DNA of 64,000 nucleotides from Paraburkholderia haematera. GTDB lineage: Bacteria; Pseudomonadota; Gammaproteobacteria; Burkholderiales; Burkholderiaceae. Location of the stretch: the NCBI RefSeq assembly GCF_905220975.1, contig NZ_CAJNBK010000004.1, positions 62,001 to 126,000 on the forward strand, written 5' to 3'. The translations under genes and the position numbers were made by a program. Every line of letters begins with the position of its first letter. Position 1 is the stretch's first letter. Shown piece by piece: positions 55,825 to 63,998 of the stretch. The notes beneath the pieces are model-generated. The model did not search any database. It was not told the DNA's origin and worked only from the letters and a program-made list of their open reading frames with translations.

Positions 55825-55849
55825 GCGAAGCGATGTCACCTCACGCGAA
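55825..55849 (-). promoter_or_regulatory. PIP box of the effector gene, with matching -10
   Basis: Minus strand: TTCGC, 15 bases, TTCGC, the plant-inducible-promoter element of group-2 hrp regulons. Exactly 30 nt downstream is TACCGT (55794-55789), which fits the YANNRT -10 rule for HrpB/HrpX promoters. It overlaps the 3' end of the regulator gene and lies 71 bp before the effector ATG. Confidence 0.85.
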
Positions 55850-58800
55850 GCAGCCCCACGGCGGCCGATGCATCGAGGGCTTCGAGATCGACGGTAATGC
55901 GCAGGTCGAGCCGTTGCGCGCCGTGCTGCCGCGCGCGTCGCAGCGCATCTTCGAGCAGCGGGCGCACCGTGCTCGGATCTTCGCCGCCGCGCAGACGCAG
56001 CATCGCGTTCAGACGCAGCAGTTCCGGCACGTACCAGAGCTCGCCGGTCCGCTCGCTGCGGCTCACGGCTTCGCGCAGCGTCGCGCAGAGCGAGGCCGCG
56101 AGTTCCGGTTCGTCCTGCAGCGCGATGCGCGGCAGGAGCGTGGCGATGAAGGCGATGTCGGGGACATAGATGCGCTCGCGCGTGATTCGCTTCACCGCAC
56201 CGGCAATCAGCCGCCGCGCGGCTTCCTGGTCGCCGCGCCGGGCGTCGAGCCAAAGTTGAAAATCGAGGCCGAGGCGCAGCCAGCGTTTGACGCCCGCTGC
56301 ACGCGCCCGCGTCACCAGGGCCGCGGCGCAAGACTCGGTCAGCGCGATGTCGTCGTCGAGTGCGGCGAGCGCGCAGGCGAGGCTGAGCGCAATGCAGCCC
56401 GCAAGCGGTTCGCTTTCGTCGGCGGGATCGCGGATCGTGACGCGCAGCGGCGCGGGCCGCTGCGGCTGGCCGACCAGCCACAGCGCGACGGCATGAATCG
56501 CCCGCGCCACGAGATGCAACGACAGCCCGTAGCTGGTGGCCACCGCATTGGCCTCGCGGCTCAGGTCTTCGTCGATCTCGTCGGCGGCTTCGTCGTTGAA
56601 TCCGACAACCGGTGCGAGCAGGCGGATGGCGGTGTCGAATTCGCCCGCATACGCCTTGACGATGCCCTCGATGCGCCGCGCGTTGATGCTCACGGCCGGA
56701 CTGTGCGCCGCCAGTGCGATCTCGCTGAACTCGCTGGAGAGCCGCCGGCACTGCTCGACCTCGCCGGCGTCGAGCGCGCACATCACGAGACAGAACAGCG
56801 CGCGCAGACGATACGGCGTGTCGGCGCAAATATTGGCGAGTTCGTAGGTACGCTGCCAGTTTCCGACAATTTCGTTCGATGCGCTGCGCTTGAGCATCAA
56901 CGCGCGTGCGAGCACGGCACGCAGGCGCATCTCGTCGCGAATACGCCGCATCGACACGCTGTCCACCCGCGCCAGCACCGCACGCACCCAGCCGATGTAT
57001 TCGTCGACGAGCGCGAGTGCCACCCAGATCGGCGCCGTGTTGTCGAGCAACTCGGTGCACAGATCCACCTTGTCGACGGACACGGCCCATTCCAGCGCGG
57101 CGCGCAACGCATCGATATCGTGGCGGCTGTGCGCGGTGGCCACGGCGACGCCCGCGCCGAAACGGCGCGCCATGTCGCGGGCGACAAACTGCGCATGATG
57201 CAGTTCGGCCTCCGCGCTTTCGCGATTGCGCTCCAGCGCGTCGAGCGCGAAGCGGCGCACGGCGGGCGGCAAGCGCAGCCGCAAGGCGCCGTCGCAGTCG
57301 ACCGTATTCACGAGGCCCGCGTCCATCAGCGTATGAAGCTGGCGTTCCAGCAGGCGCGGCTCGGGTGGACCGAAGCCGTAGTCGCTGCCGAACGCGCCGA
57401 GCATTTCGCAGGCTGCGTCGTGCGAAAACGAGGTAGCGAAAATGCCCAGCCGGCGCAGCGTCGTGCGGGTCGGCGCTTCGAGCGCCGCGTACGACAGGTC
57501 GAGCATCACGTGGACAATCGCCGTGCGCGGCAGCACGATGCGGCGGCCGCCGCTGCGATGGGTCATGACGGTGTCGAGTTCGTGCGCGAACGCCACGATC
57601 GCGCCTTCCGGCGGCACGCCCGCGCGCACCTGGCCGGCAATGGTCGCGGCGGCGAGTTCGAGCGCGAACGGCACGCCGTCGACGCGTCGGCAGATCAGCG
57701 CGGCCGCCGAGAAGGTGGCCGGCGCAATGCTGCCCACCTCCGGCAGCGGCGCATGCAAGGCGGCCGTTTTCAGGCAATGCGCGAGCCGGGTGAAGAGCAG
57801 CCGGAGCGCGTCGTAGTCGAGTGTGGCGGGCGTGCCGTCGATCTGTTCGGGCGGCGCGCGCAAGGCGGCCACCGGCACCGTCGTTTCGCCGCCGATGAAG
57901 AGCGGCGACTCGCACGTCGCGATCACATGCAAGCCACCCGTGTTGGCCACCAGCGTGTCGATGAGCGCGGCGGCCGCTTCGCTCAGATGATCGCAGTGGT
58001 CGACGATCAGCAGCATGCGGCGCTCGCCGATCTGCGCCGCCAGACTGGCCGCCATGGGTAACTCGCCATCCGCTTCAAGACCGACGGCCGCGCCGATCGC
58101 ATTGGCGACGCGGTCGGGCTGCGCGAGCGAGGCCAGCGCGGCACAAAAGTCACCGTCCGGAAAATGCGGTGCGAGGTGGCTCGCGGCTTCGATCGCAAGG
58201 CGCGTTTTACCCACGCCGGAGGCGCCGGTCAGCGTAACGATGCGGCGCGCGGGCACCAGCGCGAGCAATTCGGACAACTCGGCATGACGGCCGATGAACG
58301 GCGACGGGTCGATGATCTGCGCGCGCAGCGAGGTGACGGCGCTAGTCGGCATCAACACCGGAAAAGCGGAGGTGGCCGGCGCTGCCGCGGCGGCGAGGCT
58401 CGATGCGGCCGTGACTGAGGTCAGCGTGGCGGACGGCGCGACATTCGCAAACGTGGTGCGAGGGGCGGCTGGAACGGCGTTGCGCCACGTCGCGCGATAG
58501 GATGAACCGTACGGCGAACCGAACGTGAGTCCGGCGGTGGTCAGCGGGCTGGCTGCGGCCGCCGCCGCAAATGAGGTGGCGAGCGACGCGGCCACGCTGC
58601 CGGTGTTCGCCACGGGCAGATCGAGTCCGGTGTCGGGTGTGTCGAGCACGCGGATTTCACCCGCGAAACGGTAGCCGCGGCCGGCTACGGTGACGATCAG
58701 ATCGCGCTCGTCGTCGAGGGCGCGGCGAATCGCGGAGATCTGCGCCTGCACCGTGTTCGCGTCGACATTGCTGCCTGGCCACACGATTTCGCGCAACTCG

Positions 58801-58967
58801 GCGGTCGACACAAGCCGGCCGCGCGCCTCGAGCAGGGCGGCGAGCATCGCGAAGGGGCGCGCGCCGAGTTCGATGACGGCGCCGTCGGCCATCAGCAGGC
58901 CCACTTCGCGCGCGAGCCAGAATCGCGAGAAGGCGATCACCTGACCGGTGAGCCGCGGTAGCGACAT
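55836..58967 (-). CDS. Winged-helix/ATPase/TPR transcriptional regulator
   Basis: 1,043 residues. An OmpR-type winged helix (about 15-95: LGARPFAMLAALLEARGRLVS, NTVQAQISAIRRAL) is followed by an Ala-rich linker. Then comes a STAND-type ATPase with Walker A GASGVGKTR (near residue 250), LLIVDHCDHLSE as Walker B, and a helical TPR-like C-terminal half. Such regulators sense a signal through the ATPase/TPR part. Its place inside the type III region suggests a role there; HrpG, an OmpR-family master, is the closest known logic but is far smaller. ATG 58967 has GGAGA upstream. The gene lies 197 bp after the GNAT gene. Confidence 0.85.
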   Translation of the reverse strand: MSLPRLTGQVIAFSRFWLAREVGLLMADGAVIELGARPFAMLAALLEARGRLVSTAELREIVWPGSNVDANTVQAQISAIRRALDDERDLIVTVAGRGYRFAGEIRVLDTPDTGLDLPVANTGSVAASLATSFAAAAAASPLTTAGLTFGSPYGSSYRATWRNAVPAAPRTTFANVAPSATLTSVTAASSLAAAAAPATSAFPVLMPTSAVTSLRAQIIDPSPFIGRHAELSELLALVPARRIVTLTGASGVGKTRLAIEAASHLAPHFPDGDFCAALASLAQPDRVANAIGAAVGLEADGELPMAASLAAQIGERRMLLIVDHCDHLSEAAAALIDTLVANTGGLHVIATCESPLFIGGETTVPVAALRAPPEQIDGTPATLDYDALRLLFTRLAHCLKTAALHAPLPEVGSIAPATFSAAALICRRVDGVPFALELAAATIAGQVRAGVPPEGAIVAFAHELDTVMTHRSGGRRIVLPRTAIVHVMLDLSYAALEAPTRTTLRRLGIFATSFSHDAACEMLGAFGSDYGFGPPEPRLLERQLHTLMDAGLVNTVDCDGALRLRLPPAVRRFALDALERNRESAEAELHHAQFVARDMARRFGAGVAVATAHSRHDIDALRAALEWAVSVDKVDLCTELLDNTAPIWVALALVDEYIGWVRAVLARVDSVSMRRIRDEMRLRAVLARALMLKRSASNEIVGNWQRTYELANICADTPYRLRALFCLVMCALDAGEVEQCRRLSSEFSEIALAAHSPAVSINARRIEGIVKAYAGEFDTAIRLLAPVVGFNDEAADEIDEDLSREANAVATSYGLSLHLVARAIHAVALWLVGQPQRPAPLRVTIRDPADESEPLAGCIALSLACALAALDDDIALTESCAAALVTRARAAGVKRWLRLGLDFQLWLDARRGDQEAARRLIAGAVKRITRERIYVPDIAFIATLLPRIALQDEPELAASLCATLREAVSRSERTGELWYVPELLRLNAMLRLRGGEDPSTVRPLLEDALRRARQHGAQRLDLRITVDLEALDASAAVGLLRVR

Positions 58968-59164
58968 GATGGGTCTCCGGCGTAGTTGTGTTTCGGTCCA
59001 CCGGCGAGAGGGACTCGCGAGGCATGCGTAACGAACGGCCGCGGTGCGGTATTCGTCTGACCTTTGTATTATCGCCCGAGAAGTGAACAATTGCTGATGT
59101 TGCGAACACTTCTTCGTTCCGGCTCGATGCGTCCTTGGTGCCTCTGCCAGGCGGTCCGGCTGCG

Positions 59165-59788
59165 TCAGGCGTCCGCGAGACTCCACTGCATCGTGTTGCG
59201 CAGCCACTCAACACCGGCGCTGGCCGGCTCCGGCGGTACCGGCGCGGGTCGCGTCAAGGCATAGAGATAGCTGTCGGCGGCGGCGAGGCCGCGGTTCGGG
59301 CGCGGCTCATGATTCGTCAGCAGCGCTTCCTTGACAAAGCCGAGCCGCTCCATCGAACTGTGCGCGGCGCCGTCCACGGCGCAGCACGCGAAGATCCGGT
59401 AGACGCCGGCTTGCTCGATCAGCCAGTCGATCAATTCCTGCAGCGCAAGGATGCCTGCCCGGCGGCGTCGGGCACCGCCATGCCGGCTGATGATCACGCC
59501 GATCTCCACGCGCGGCAGCGTCGGCTTCAACTCGATCAGCGCGGTCAGCCGGCCGGTCTCCTTGCATTCGAGTGTGTAGCGAATCAGGGTGCCGTCGTCC
59601 CAGCCGCGCAGCGCCTCGTCGATGAATTCGGCGGTTTGCGAAACGCCGCTATGGCGCGGCACGGGCAGGTCGCGCATTGTGTCGGCGTCGCCGAGCATCT
59701 GGTCGAACAGGGCGGGGGCATCGGCGAGGGTGAGCGGGCGCAGCCGCAGATAAGGCGTTTCCATACTGTCGAGCGGGGTGAAGCGCAT
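59165..59788 (-). CDS. GNAT-family N-acetyltransferase (RimJ/RimL-like) under a PIP box
   Basis: 207 residues of the RimJ/RimL type: YLRLRPLTLADAPALFDQM at the start, EIGVIISRHGGARRRRAG in the acetyl-CoA loop region, and SSMERLGFVKEALL near the end. An acetyl-CoA-dependent transferase, target unknown. GGAGT precedes ATG 59788. The perfect PIP box at 59859-59883 (minus strand, 70 bp upstream of the ATG) links it to the type III regulon. It may be an effector, or an enzyme made with the secretion system. Confidence 0.82.
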   Translation of the reverse strand: MRFTPLDSMETPYLRLRPLTLADAPALFDQMLGDADTMRDLPVPRHSGVSQTAEFIDEALRGWDDGTLIRYTLECKETGRLTALIELKPTLPRVEIGVIISRHGGARRRRAGILALQELIDWLIEQAGVYRIFACCAVDGAAHSSMERLGFVKEALLTNHEPRPNRGLAAADSYLYALTRPAPVPPEPASAGVEWLRNTMQWSLADA

Positions 59789-59858
59789 GAGTCGGACTCC
59801 GAATGAGCGGCGAACCCAAGTAGTGTGCCGCTCGCGTGTGACTCGCGCGCGACGGCCC

Positions 59859-59883
59859 GCGAACCGGCGTAAGAGGGCGCGAA
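59859..59883 (-). promoter_or_regulatory. PIP box of the GNAT gene
   Basis: Minus strand TTCGC-N15-TTCGC, perfect. At 31 nt downstream is CACACT, one mismatch from YANNRT. Confidence 0.75.
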
Positions 59884-60009
59884 GACCGGGGTGCGGATGA
59901 ACGGCGCGGGGCGGGCGTGTGGCGGGTGGCGCTTACGGCAGTGCTCACCCGAATGTTCACAGCTGCGCTCGCGGCTGCGCGTTCGACCCCGCCGTGCTCT
60001 GTTTTCAGC

Positions 60010-60034
60010 TTCGCGCCGGTGCACACGTTTTCGC
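60010..60034 (+). promoter_or_regulatory. PIP box of the pilin-tail gene, with matching -10
   Basis: TTCGC, 15 bases, TTCGC; 30 nt downstream TAAGGT (60065-60070) fits YANNRT exactly. The ATG at 60148 follows 113 bp after the box. Confidence 0.85.
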
Positions 60035-60147
60035 GTCCCGGCCGCGCGCGTCGTACGCCGGTTGTAAGGTCGAGCAGGACGTCTGTTCGACATCCCCGTT
60101 TTGCGTTTCGTGACCGTAGCGCGCATTTTCATCAGGAGCCTCGCACC

Positions 60148-60603
60148 ATGCCGGATTCCCCATCGATTTCACGCTCGCGCAGCACGCTGCCGCTATCCGA
60201 CGCCAGCACGCCGTCGTCGCCGGCCAGCGGCGGTCGCAAACCCGCCGATGGGAATGCGCACGCCAGTCAGCAAGCGGATGCGAATCTCAGCCAACTGGTC
60301 GCCAACAACAGCAGCGAGGCAAGCGGCAAACGCAAGGGTACGTCGTTCTCGGCTAAACCCCCGGTGACCCAGCAAGGCGCGGGCGGAATGCCGGGCGGCA
60401 TGCCAGGCCAACCCGGTCGGCCCGGCCGCTTCGGCGGACTCGCGCAGGGCGCGGCGACCGTCGCGAACGATGCCTCCGGCCTGGCCTCGGCAGGCATGAA
60501 CGTGCTGGGTAGCGTGATGCAATTCGAGCAGGCGGCGGTCAACCAGATCGCGGAGCTGATCAAGCAGGGCGCGCACAATGTCGAAGAGGCGTCGAAGGGG
60601 TGA
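60148..60603 (+). CDS. Type III-associated protein with a pilin-like C-terminus
   Basis: 151 residues, no signal peptide. A Ser/Ala-rich N-terminus is followed by a Gly/Met/Pro hinge (GAGGMPGGMPGQPGRPGRF, about residues 77-95). The C-terminal helix ends FEQAAVNQIAELIKQGAHNV, a pattern close to the end of the 55-aa protein at 61388 (ANIAKSGANNVKDASRG). CAGGAG precedes ATG 60148, and a perfect PIP box drives it. It could be a second, longer pilin, a harpin-like secreted protein or a translocon helper. Confidence 0.65.
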   Translation: MPDSPSISRSRSTLPLSDASTPSSPASGGRKPADGNAHASQQADANLSQLVANNSSEASGKRKGTSFSAKPPVTQQGAGGMPGGMPGQPGRPGRFGGLAQGAATVANDASGLASAGMNVLGSVMQFEQAAVNQIAELIKQGAHNVEEASKG

Positions 60604-60615
60604 TGCACGTAGCAA

Positions 60616-60634
60616 GGTCCGCTGTGCGCGGACC
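60616..60634. terminator. Hairpin after the pilin-tail gene
   Basis: GGTCCGC-TGTGC-GCGGACC, a perfect 7-bp stem starting 13 bp past the stop. No T-run. Confidence 0.5.
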
Positions 60635-60757
60635 TGCGGATCGTCGTCGCCGGAACGGCTTTCGATCTGAAGCAATGCGCCTGCCGTGAGGCGCTATATT
60701 CGTTGACGGACCGCGATGCGGGAGCCGGGCTTGCATCGAGTCCGCGCCAGAGGCGAA

Positions 60758-61213
60758 CTAGGCCCGCAGCCAGAAGAACTCCCCCGAAGCGATGCCTTCA
60801 AACATCTCGTCGTTCGATTCCACGATGTTTTGCCGCCAGTAGCGGCCATGTTCCGCGTAGTGCGCGAGCAGATCGGCGAGTCCCTCGCCGTTCAGATCGT
60901 CGGCGAAAGGCAGCCGCAGCACCAGCACAACGCCGCCGGTGTCCGTGTCGAGCCCCAATTGTGCCTGGTCCTGCGCATAGATCAGCAGGTTGGCTTCGAG
61001 CATCAGCCGGAAGACGACGAGCGTGCGTCCGGCCGTCACTGTGCCGAAATGAAAATTCGCGTACATCGCGTCGAGGTCGCGCTCGAAATAATCGAGCCGC
61101 ACGTCGAAGCCTTCGACCTCGATCGACCGCGTGCGCAGCACATGGTCCGCGTCGCCGAGACCGACGGTCGCGCACAGGTCCATGATCAGGCTGGTGTAAC
61201 GCTCGCTGCTCAT
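60758..61213 (-). CDS. hpaB: HpaB/CesT-like type III secretion chaperone
   Basis: 151 residues, acidic, CesT-type fold (RYTSLIMDLCATVGLGD at the start, LVVFRLMLEANLLIYAQDQAQLGLD, then VLVLRLPFADDLNGEGLADLL). Its place, following the sctD/hrpD6/pilin run, is that of HpaB, the general type III chaperone of Xanthomonas and Ralstonia. It would guide effectors such as the 52452 product to the apparatus. A terminator lies upstream (61303-61346), so it likely has its own promoter. Confidence 0.7.
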   Translation of the reverse strand: MSSERYTSLIMDLCATVGLGDADHVLRTRSIEVEGFDVRLDYFERDLDAMYANFHFGTVTAGRTLVVFRLMLEANLLIYAQDQAQLGLDTDTGGVVLVLRLPFADDLNGEGLADLLAHYAEHGRYWRQNIVESNDEMFEGIASGEFFWLRA

Positions 61214-61302
61214 CCTCGTACCTTGCTTGGGCGATGCGCGCGGGGTTCAGCGCGGTGCGGATGCGAACCGCGCCTTGCACCCGGCGAGCGCCGGGAATGC
61301 CG

Positions 61303-61346
61303 CGAAAAACACGGCCGGACTCCGCACGAAACGGGACCGGCCGTGT
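61303..61346 (-). terminator. Rho-independent terminator after the pilin-like gene
   Basis: Ten-bp perfect stem (ACACGGCCGG with CCGGCCGTGT, 61309-61318 and 61337-61346). On the minus strand it is followed directly by TTTTT. It lies 42 bp past the stop of the 61388 gene and separates it from the chaperone gene. Confidence 0.8.
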
Positions 61347-61387
61347 GCGGACCGCCGCCATCGGCGAGCGGCCCGCGGCTGCGATGC

Positions 61388-61555
61388 TTAGCCGCCGCGC
61401 GAAGCATCCTTGACGTTGTTTGCACCGCTCTTCGCAATGTTCGCCACCGATGCATACATGCTTTGCTGAACTTGCATCTGGGCGGACATCATCGTCATCT
61501 GGTCCATTTCCTGCGTGAGACCAGCCATCATTCCGCCTGCGCTTCCTACGGACAT
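61388..61555 (-). CDS. hrpE: 55-aa HrpE/HrpY-like pilin candidate
   Basis: Small helical protein, 55 residues, rich in Met and Gln (EMDQMTMMSAQMQVQQSMYA) and ending ANIAKSGANNVKDASRG. No signal peptide. GGAGG lies at the right distance before ATG 61555. The size and composition fit a type III needle or pilus subunit. Its position between the small hrpD6-like gene and the HpaB-like gene matches hrpE in Xanthomonas and hrpY in Ralstonia (those are somewhat longer, about 85-93 residues). Confidence 0.6.
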   Translation of the reverse strand: MSVGSAGGMMAGLTQEMDQMTMMSAQMQVQQSMYASVANIAKSGANNVKDASRGG

Positions 61556-61725
61556 AAAAACCTCCAGTGACTATGGGTAGAGAGTAGAGACTAAGTGGCC
61601 TATATCGAGACCTGCCGCCGCGCCGGCTGCTCGCGAGAGCGGGCCGCCGCAACAAGCGCTTTGCCCGTAAGCCAGGCGCGTGATGCGCGCTGAGCGAGGC
61701 TCACGGTGAGCCGCCGCGCGCCCTT

Positions 61726-61974
61726 TCAGGCGTGCGTGCCGGCCCGTTTTTCCTGCAGCCGCGCGATCACGCGCGACGCAGCGAGAAAGCCGCGATACAG
61801 CTTCGCCAGATTGTTGCGATCGAGGTCGGTTGCGCCCTGGGTGTCGCTGATCCGCTGCGCAGTCGCGTCGAGCGCCTGACGGATCGCGTCCACTTTCGGC
61901 GCGCCGGCCGGATCGGCTAGCGTCTTCTGCAAATCGTTGAATTCGCTGGCGTGGGCTTCGAGCTGCTCGTACAT
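61726..61974 (-). CDS. HrpD6/SctE-like small type III protein
   Basis: 82 residues, all helical, no signal: MYEQLEAHASEFNDLQKTLA, ALDATAQRISDTQG, NLAKLYRGFLAASRVIARLQ. AGGAGAT precedes ATG 61974. It sits directly after sctD, where hrpD6 (Xanthomonas) or HrpX (Ralstonia small protein) lies. A role as chaperone or control protein of the pilin encoded next is plausible by position only. Confidence 0.6.
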   Translation of the reverse strand: MYEQLEAHASEFNDLQKTLADPAGAPKVDAIRQALDATAQRISDTQGATDLDRNNLAKLYRGFLAASRVIARLQEKRAGTHA

Positions 61975-62015
61975 GTCGATCTCCTGATTGAACGGGGCGA
62001 TGTGCCGGTGATGGG

Positions 62016-63377
62016 TCAACTCGGACTGCGCGGCTGCGCAGGCGGCAGTGTGGCGGGGTTGGGCAGCGGAACGACGCTGGCCGCGCTGCGAGTGATGGTG
62101 TCGTTGTCGACGATCGAGGCGTTGGTTGGGTTCGATCGGGTTGCGGTGTTTGCCGCGGCTGCCGCATGGGCGGCGTTTGAGTTGCCGTTCGCCGTGGCGT
62201 TTGCATTCACCGTCGCGGTGCCGCTGGCTTGAGCGGCGGCGCTTGCGTTTGCGTTGCCATTGCCATTGCCGTTGCCATTGGCAACCGCCACGCCGCTTGC
62301 GCCCGTTGCCGTATTCGCCGTGGTTCCCGCATCACTATCCGACGCCGGTGGATCGACCGCATAGATATGCTTGACCCCGTCCGGCGTCTGCGCATAGCGG
62401 ACGTCGTCGGAGGAAATCATTTCGGAGTACGACGCCGAGGCTGTGGTCCCCGCCGCGACGTTGGCGTTTTCGGCGGCTTCCACCAGCACGTTCTTCACGT
62501 TCGGATCCAGATCGGCGCGCACCCGCGCGAGCGCCGCGTCGAGATCCGCGCGGCTGCTGACGGCGCCGGTCACCGCGAAGTTGCCCTCGCCGAGATAGCG
62601 CACGTGAGCGCCGGCTACGCCCAGCGAATCCTCGATGCTGCGCGCGTCGTTTTGCGCGACGTCGTAATTGCGCGAGATGCCGGTCGTCGAAATCCGCGCG
62701 AGCAGGTTGCGCACGGCGTCGTCGTCGGCGGGACTCGTGACCATGCCCGTGACCACCACGGTGTTGCCGACCGCGTGCGCCTGCAAGCCGCTCACGTGGG
62801 CCGCGGCCAGCGCCTCGCTGACGCGTTGCGCGCGGTCGTCGGCATTGCGCGGCAGGGCGGCGCGGCTCATCTGCGTGGTGGTCAGCAGCGAACCGGCGAC
62901 GATCACGATACCGAGTGCGAAGCACGCCAGCACGGCGCCGACATAACGGTGGCGCTTCTTGCGTTCGGCCGCGAAGCGCGCTTCGGCGGGGCGCGTCAGC
63001 AGCATCGACAACAGGTCGAGATCGGACGGCCAGACGGCGTCGTCCGTCCCGACGCACAGGATCATGTCGTCGAACTGCATCGGCACGAAGTCCACCAGCA
63101 GCACCACTTCTTCCGCGACGGCCGACTGTGCGGGCTGACCTTCTGCCGGATCTGCCGGGCCCACCGTGCCCGCTGCGTCTGCCGTTTGTGCGGCCGCGGC
63201 CGCGACGCGCTGCGCGCTGACCACGCCGCTCGCGTCGACGTGCAGCAGCGCATCCGCACCCCGCCAGTCGGTGAGGCGGATGTCGGCATCGTCGTCGGCG
63301 CCGACGCGATGCGTGCCCGGCGCGAGCTGCAATTGCGCTCCCGCGTGGACGCCCGTCAGTATCCGCAGCAGTTTCAT
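62016..63377 (-). CDS. sctD: Type III secretion inner-membrane ring protein SctD
   Basis: 453 residues. The cytoplasmic N-terminus has an FHA-like strand pattern (MKLLRILTGVHAGAQLQLAPG). One membrane helix lies at about 145-168 (YVGAVLACFALGIVIVAGSL), and two BON/ring-building-like periplasmic domains follow (GNTVVVTGMVTSPADDDAVRNLL; GNFAVTGAVSSRADLD). The last 110 residues are a low-complexity Asn/Ala/Gly/Thr tail. Corresponds to HrpD5 (Xanthomonas) or HrpW (Ralstonia). A PIP box lies 112 bp upstream. Confidence 0.8.
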   Translation of the reverse strand: MKLLRILTGVHAGAQLQLAPGTHRVGADDDADIRLTDWRGADALLHVDASGVVSAQRVAAAAAQTADAAGTVGPADPAEGQPAQSAVAEEVVLLVDFVPMQFDDMILCVGTDDAVWPSDLDLLSMLLTRPAEARFAAERKKRHRYVGAVLACFALGIVIVAGSLLTTTQMSRAALPRNADDRAQRVSEALAAAHVSGLQAHAVGNTVVVTGMVTSPADDDAVRNLLARISTTGISRNYDVAQNDARSIEDSLGVAGAHVRYLGEGNFAVTGAVSSRADLDAALARVRADLDPNVKNVLVEAAENANVAAGTTASASYSEMISSDDVRYAQTPDGVKHIYAVDPPASDSDAGTTANTATGASGVAVANGNGNGNGNANASAAAQASGTATVNANATANGNSNAAHAAAAANTATRSNPTNASIVDNDTITRSAASVVPLPNPATLPPAQPRSPS

Positions 63378-63488
63378 CGTGCTCGCACAGGGTGGGTGGG
63401 AAGAGGGCCGGGGCGTGCGCGGTGCACGGCGCGACCGGTCCGATCGACCTTAATGTAGCCGCCCGTTATGGCAGGTCCCGGAGCGGAT

Positions 63489-63513
63489 GCGAAGGCACCG
63501 CGTGGGATGCGAA
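63489..63513 (-). promoter_or_regulatory. PIP box upstream of sctD
   Basis: Minus strand TTCGC-N15-TTCGC, perfect. A -10 candidate TACATT lies 31 nt downstream (one mismatch to YANNRT) and TAAGGT at 36 nt. It sits in the 153-bp gap between the 63531 gene and sctD. Confidence 0.75.
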
Positions 63514-63530
63514 GCCGCGCGGCAAACCGG

Positions 63531-63998
63531 CTAGCGGCCGCCGTTCGGGAAGGCGCGGCGCGGGCCTGGCGGCGGGGCAGAATGGGGCGGCGGCGCACCG
63601 GGTGTGGCCGCATCGGCACCTGTTCTAGAGTCTGCTTTGGCGTCTCCTTCGGCGGTAGAACCGGCTGTGCCGGATGCACCGGACTTGCCCGATTCCGCCC
63701 CCCGCCCGAGCGCGCCACTGCGCATCACGCACAAGGTATCGATCGAGCGGGCGAGTTGCGCGGCATTCGACGGCTTGTCCGCGTGCAGCCAAAGCAGCGG
63801 AAACAGCAGGTTGAAGCGCTGCACCCGTTCCGGCGGCGGCATCCGCGTCACCCCGTGAGTGGCCGGCCCGCCCGCGCGCTCACGCAACGCGGCCACACCG
63901 GAACCCGCACCCGGCTGCGACGCGGCGATGCTGCCGATTTTCTGCTGCACGCCTAGCAGATCGATCGCCTGTTCAAGCACGCGCGAATCGATCGGCAT
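63531..63998 (-). CDS. Type III-associated protein, possibly HpaA-like C-terminal part
   Basis: At least 155 residues; the gene may start beyond the right edge, as the frame is open up to the last bases. It contains RVLEQAIDLLGVQQKIGSIA, RVQRFNLLFPLLWLHADKPSNAAQLARSI, and ends in an Ala/Pro-rich tail. Upstream of sctD in Xanthomonas and Ralstonia lies hpaA (HrpV), so this is the best guess by position. I do not recognise a domain. Confidence 0.45.
   Translation of the reverse strand: MPIDSRVLEQAIDLLGVQQKIGSIAASQPGAGSGVAALRERAGGPATHGVTRMPPPERVQRFNLLFPLLWLHADKPSNAAQLARSIDTLCVMRSGALGRGAESGKSGASGTAGSTAEGDAKADSRTGADAATPGAPPPHSAPPPGPRRAFPNGGR

Larger units (their letters stand above)
59789..60147. 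other. 359-bp divergent promoter region with two PIP boxes
   Basis: Holds the minus-strand PIP box for the GNAT gene (59859-59883) and the plus-strand PIP box for the pilin-tail gene (60010-60034). No gene. Confidence 0.8.

Noticed and set aside
55591..58061. Two long frames (774 and 742 residues) on either strand
   Set aside because: Both overlap the winged-helix/ATPase gene completely; composition is Arg/Ala-rich without domains, as expected for shadows.
60085..60112. A TTCG-TTCG pair with a 17-base spacer
   Set aside because: Spacer is one base too long for a hrpII box, and a perfect PIP box with a matching -10 exists just upstream.
59917..60147. N-terminal extension of the pilin-tail frame
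   Set aside because: Covers the PIP box and -10 element; the ATG at 60148 has a proper ribosome site.
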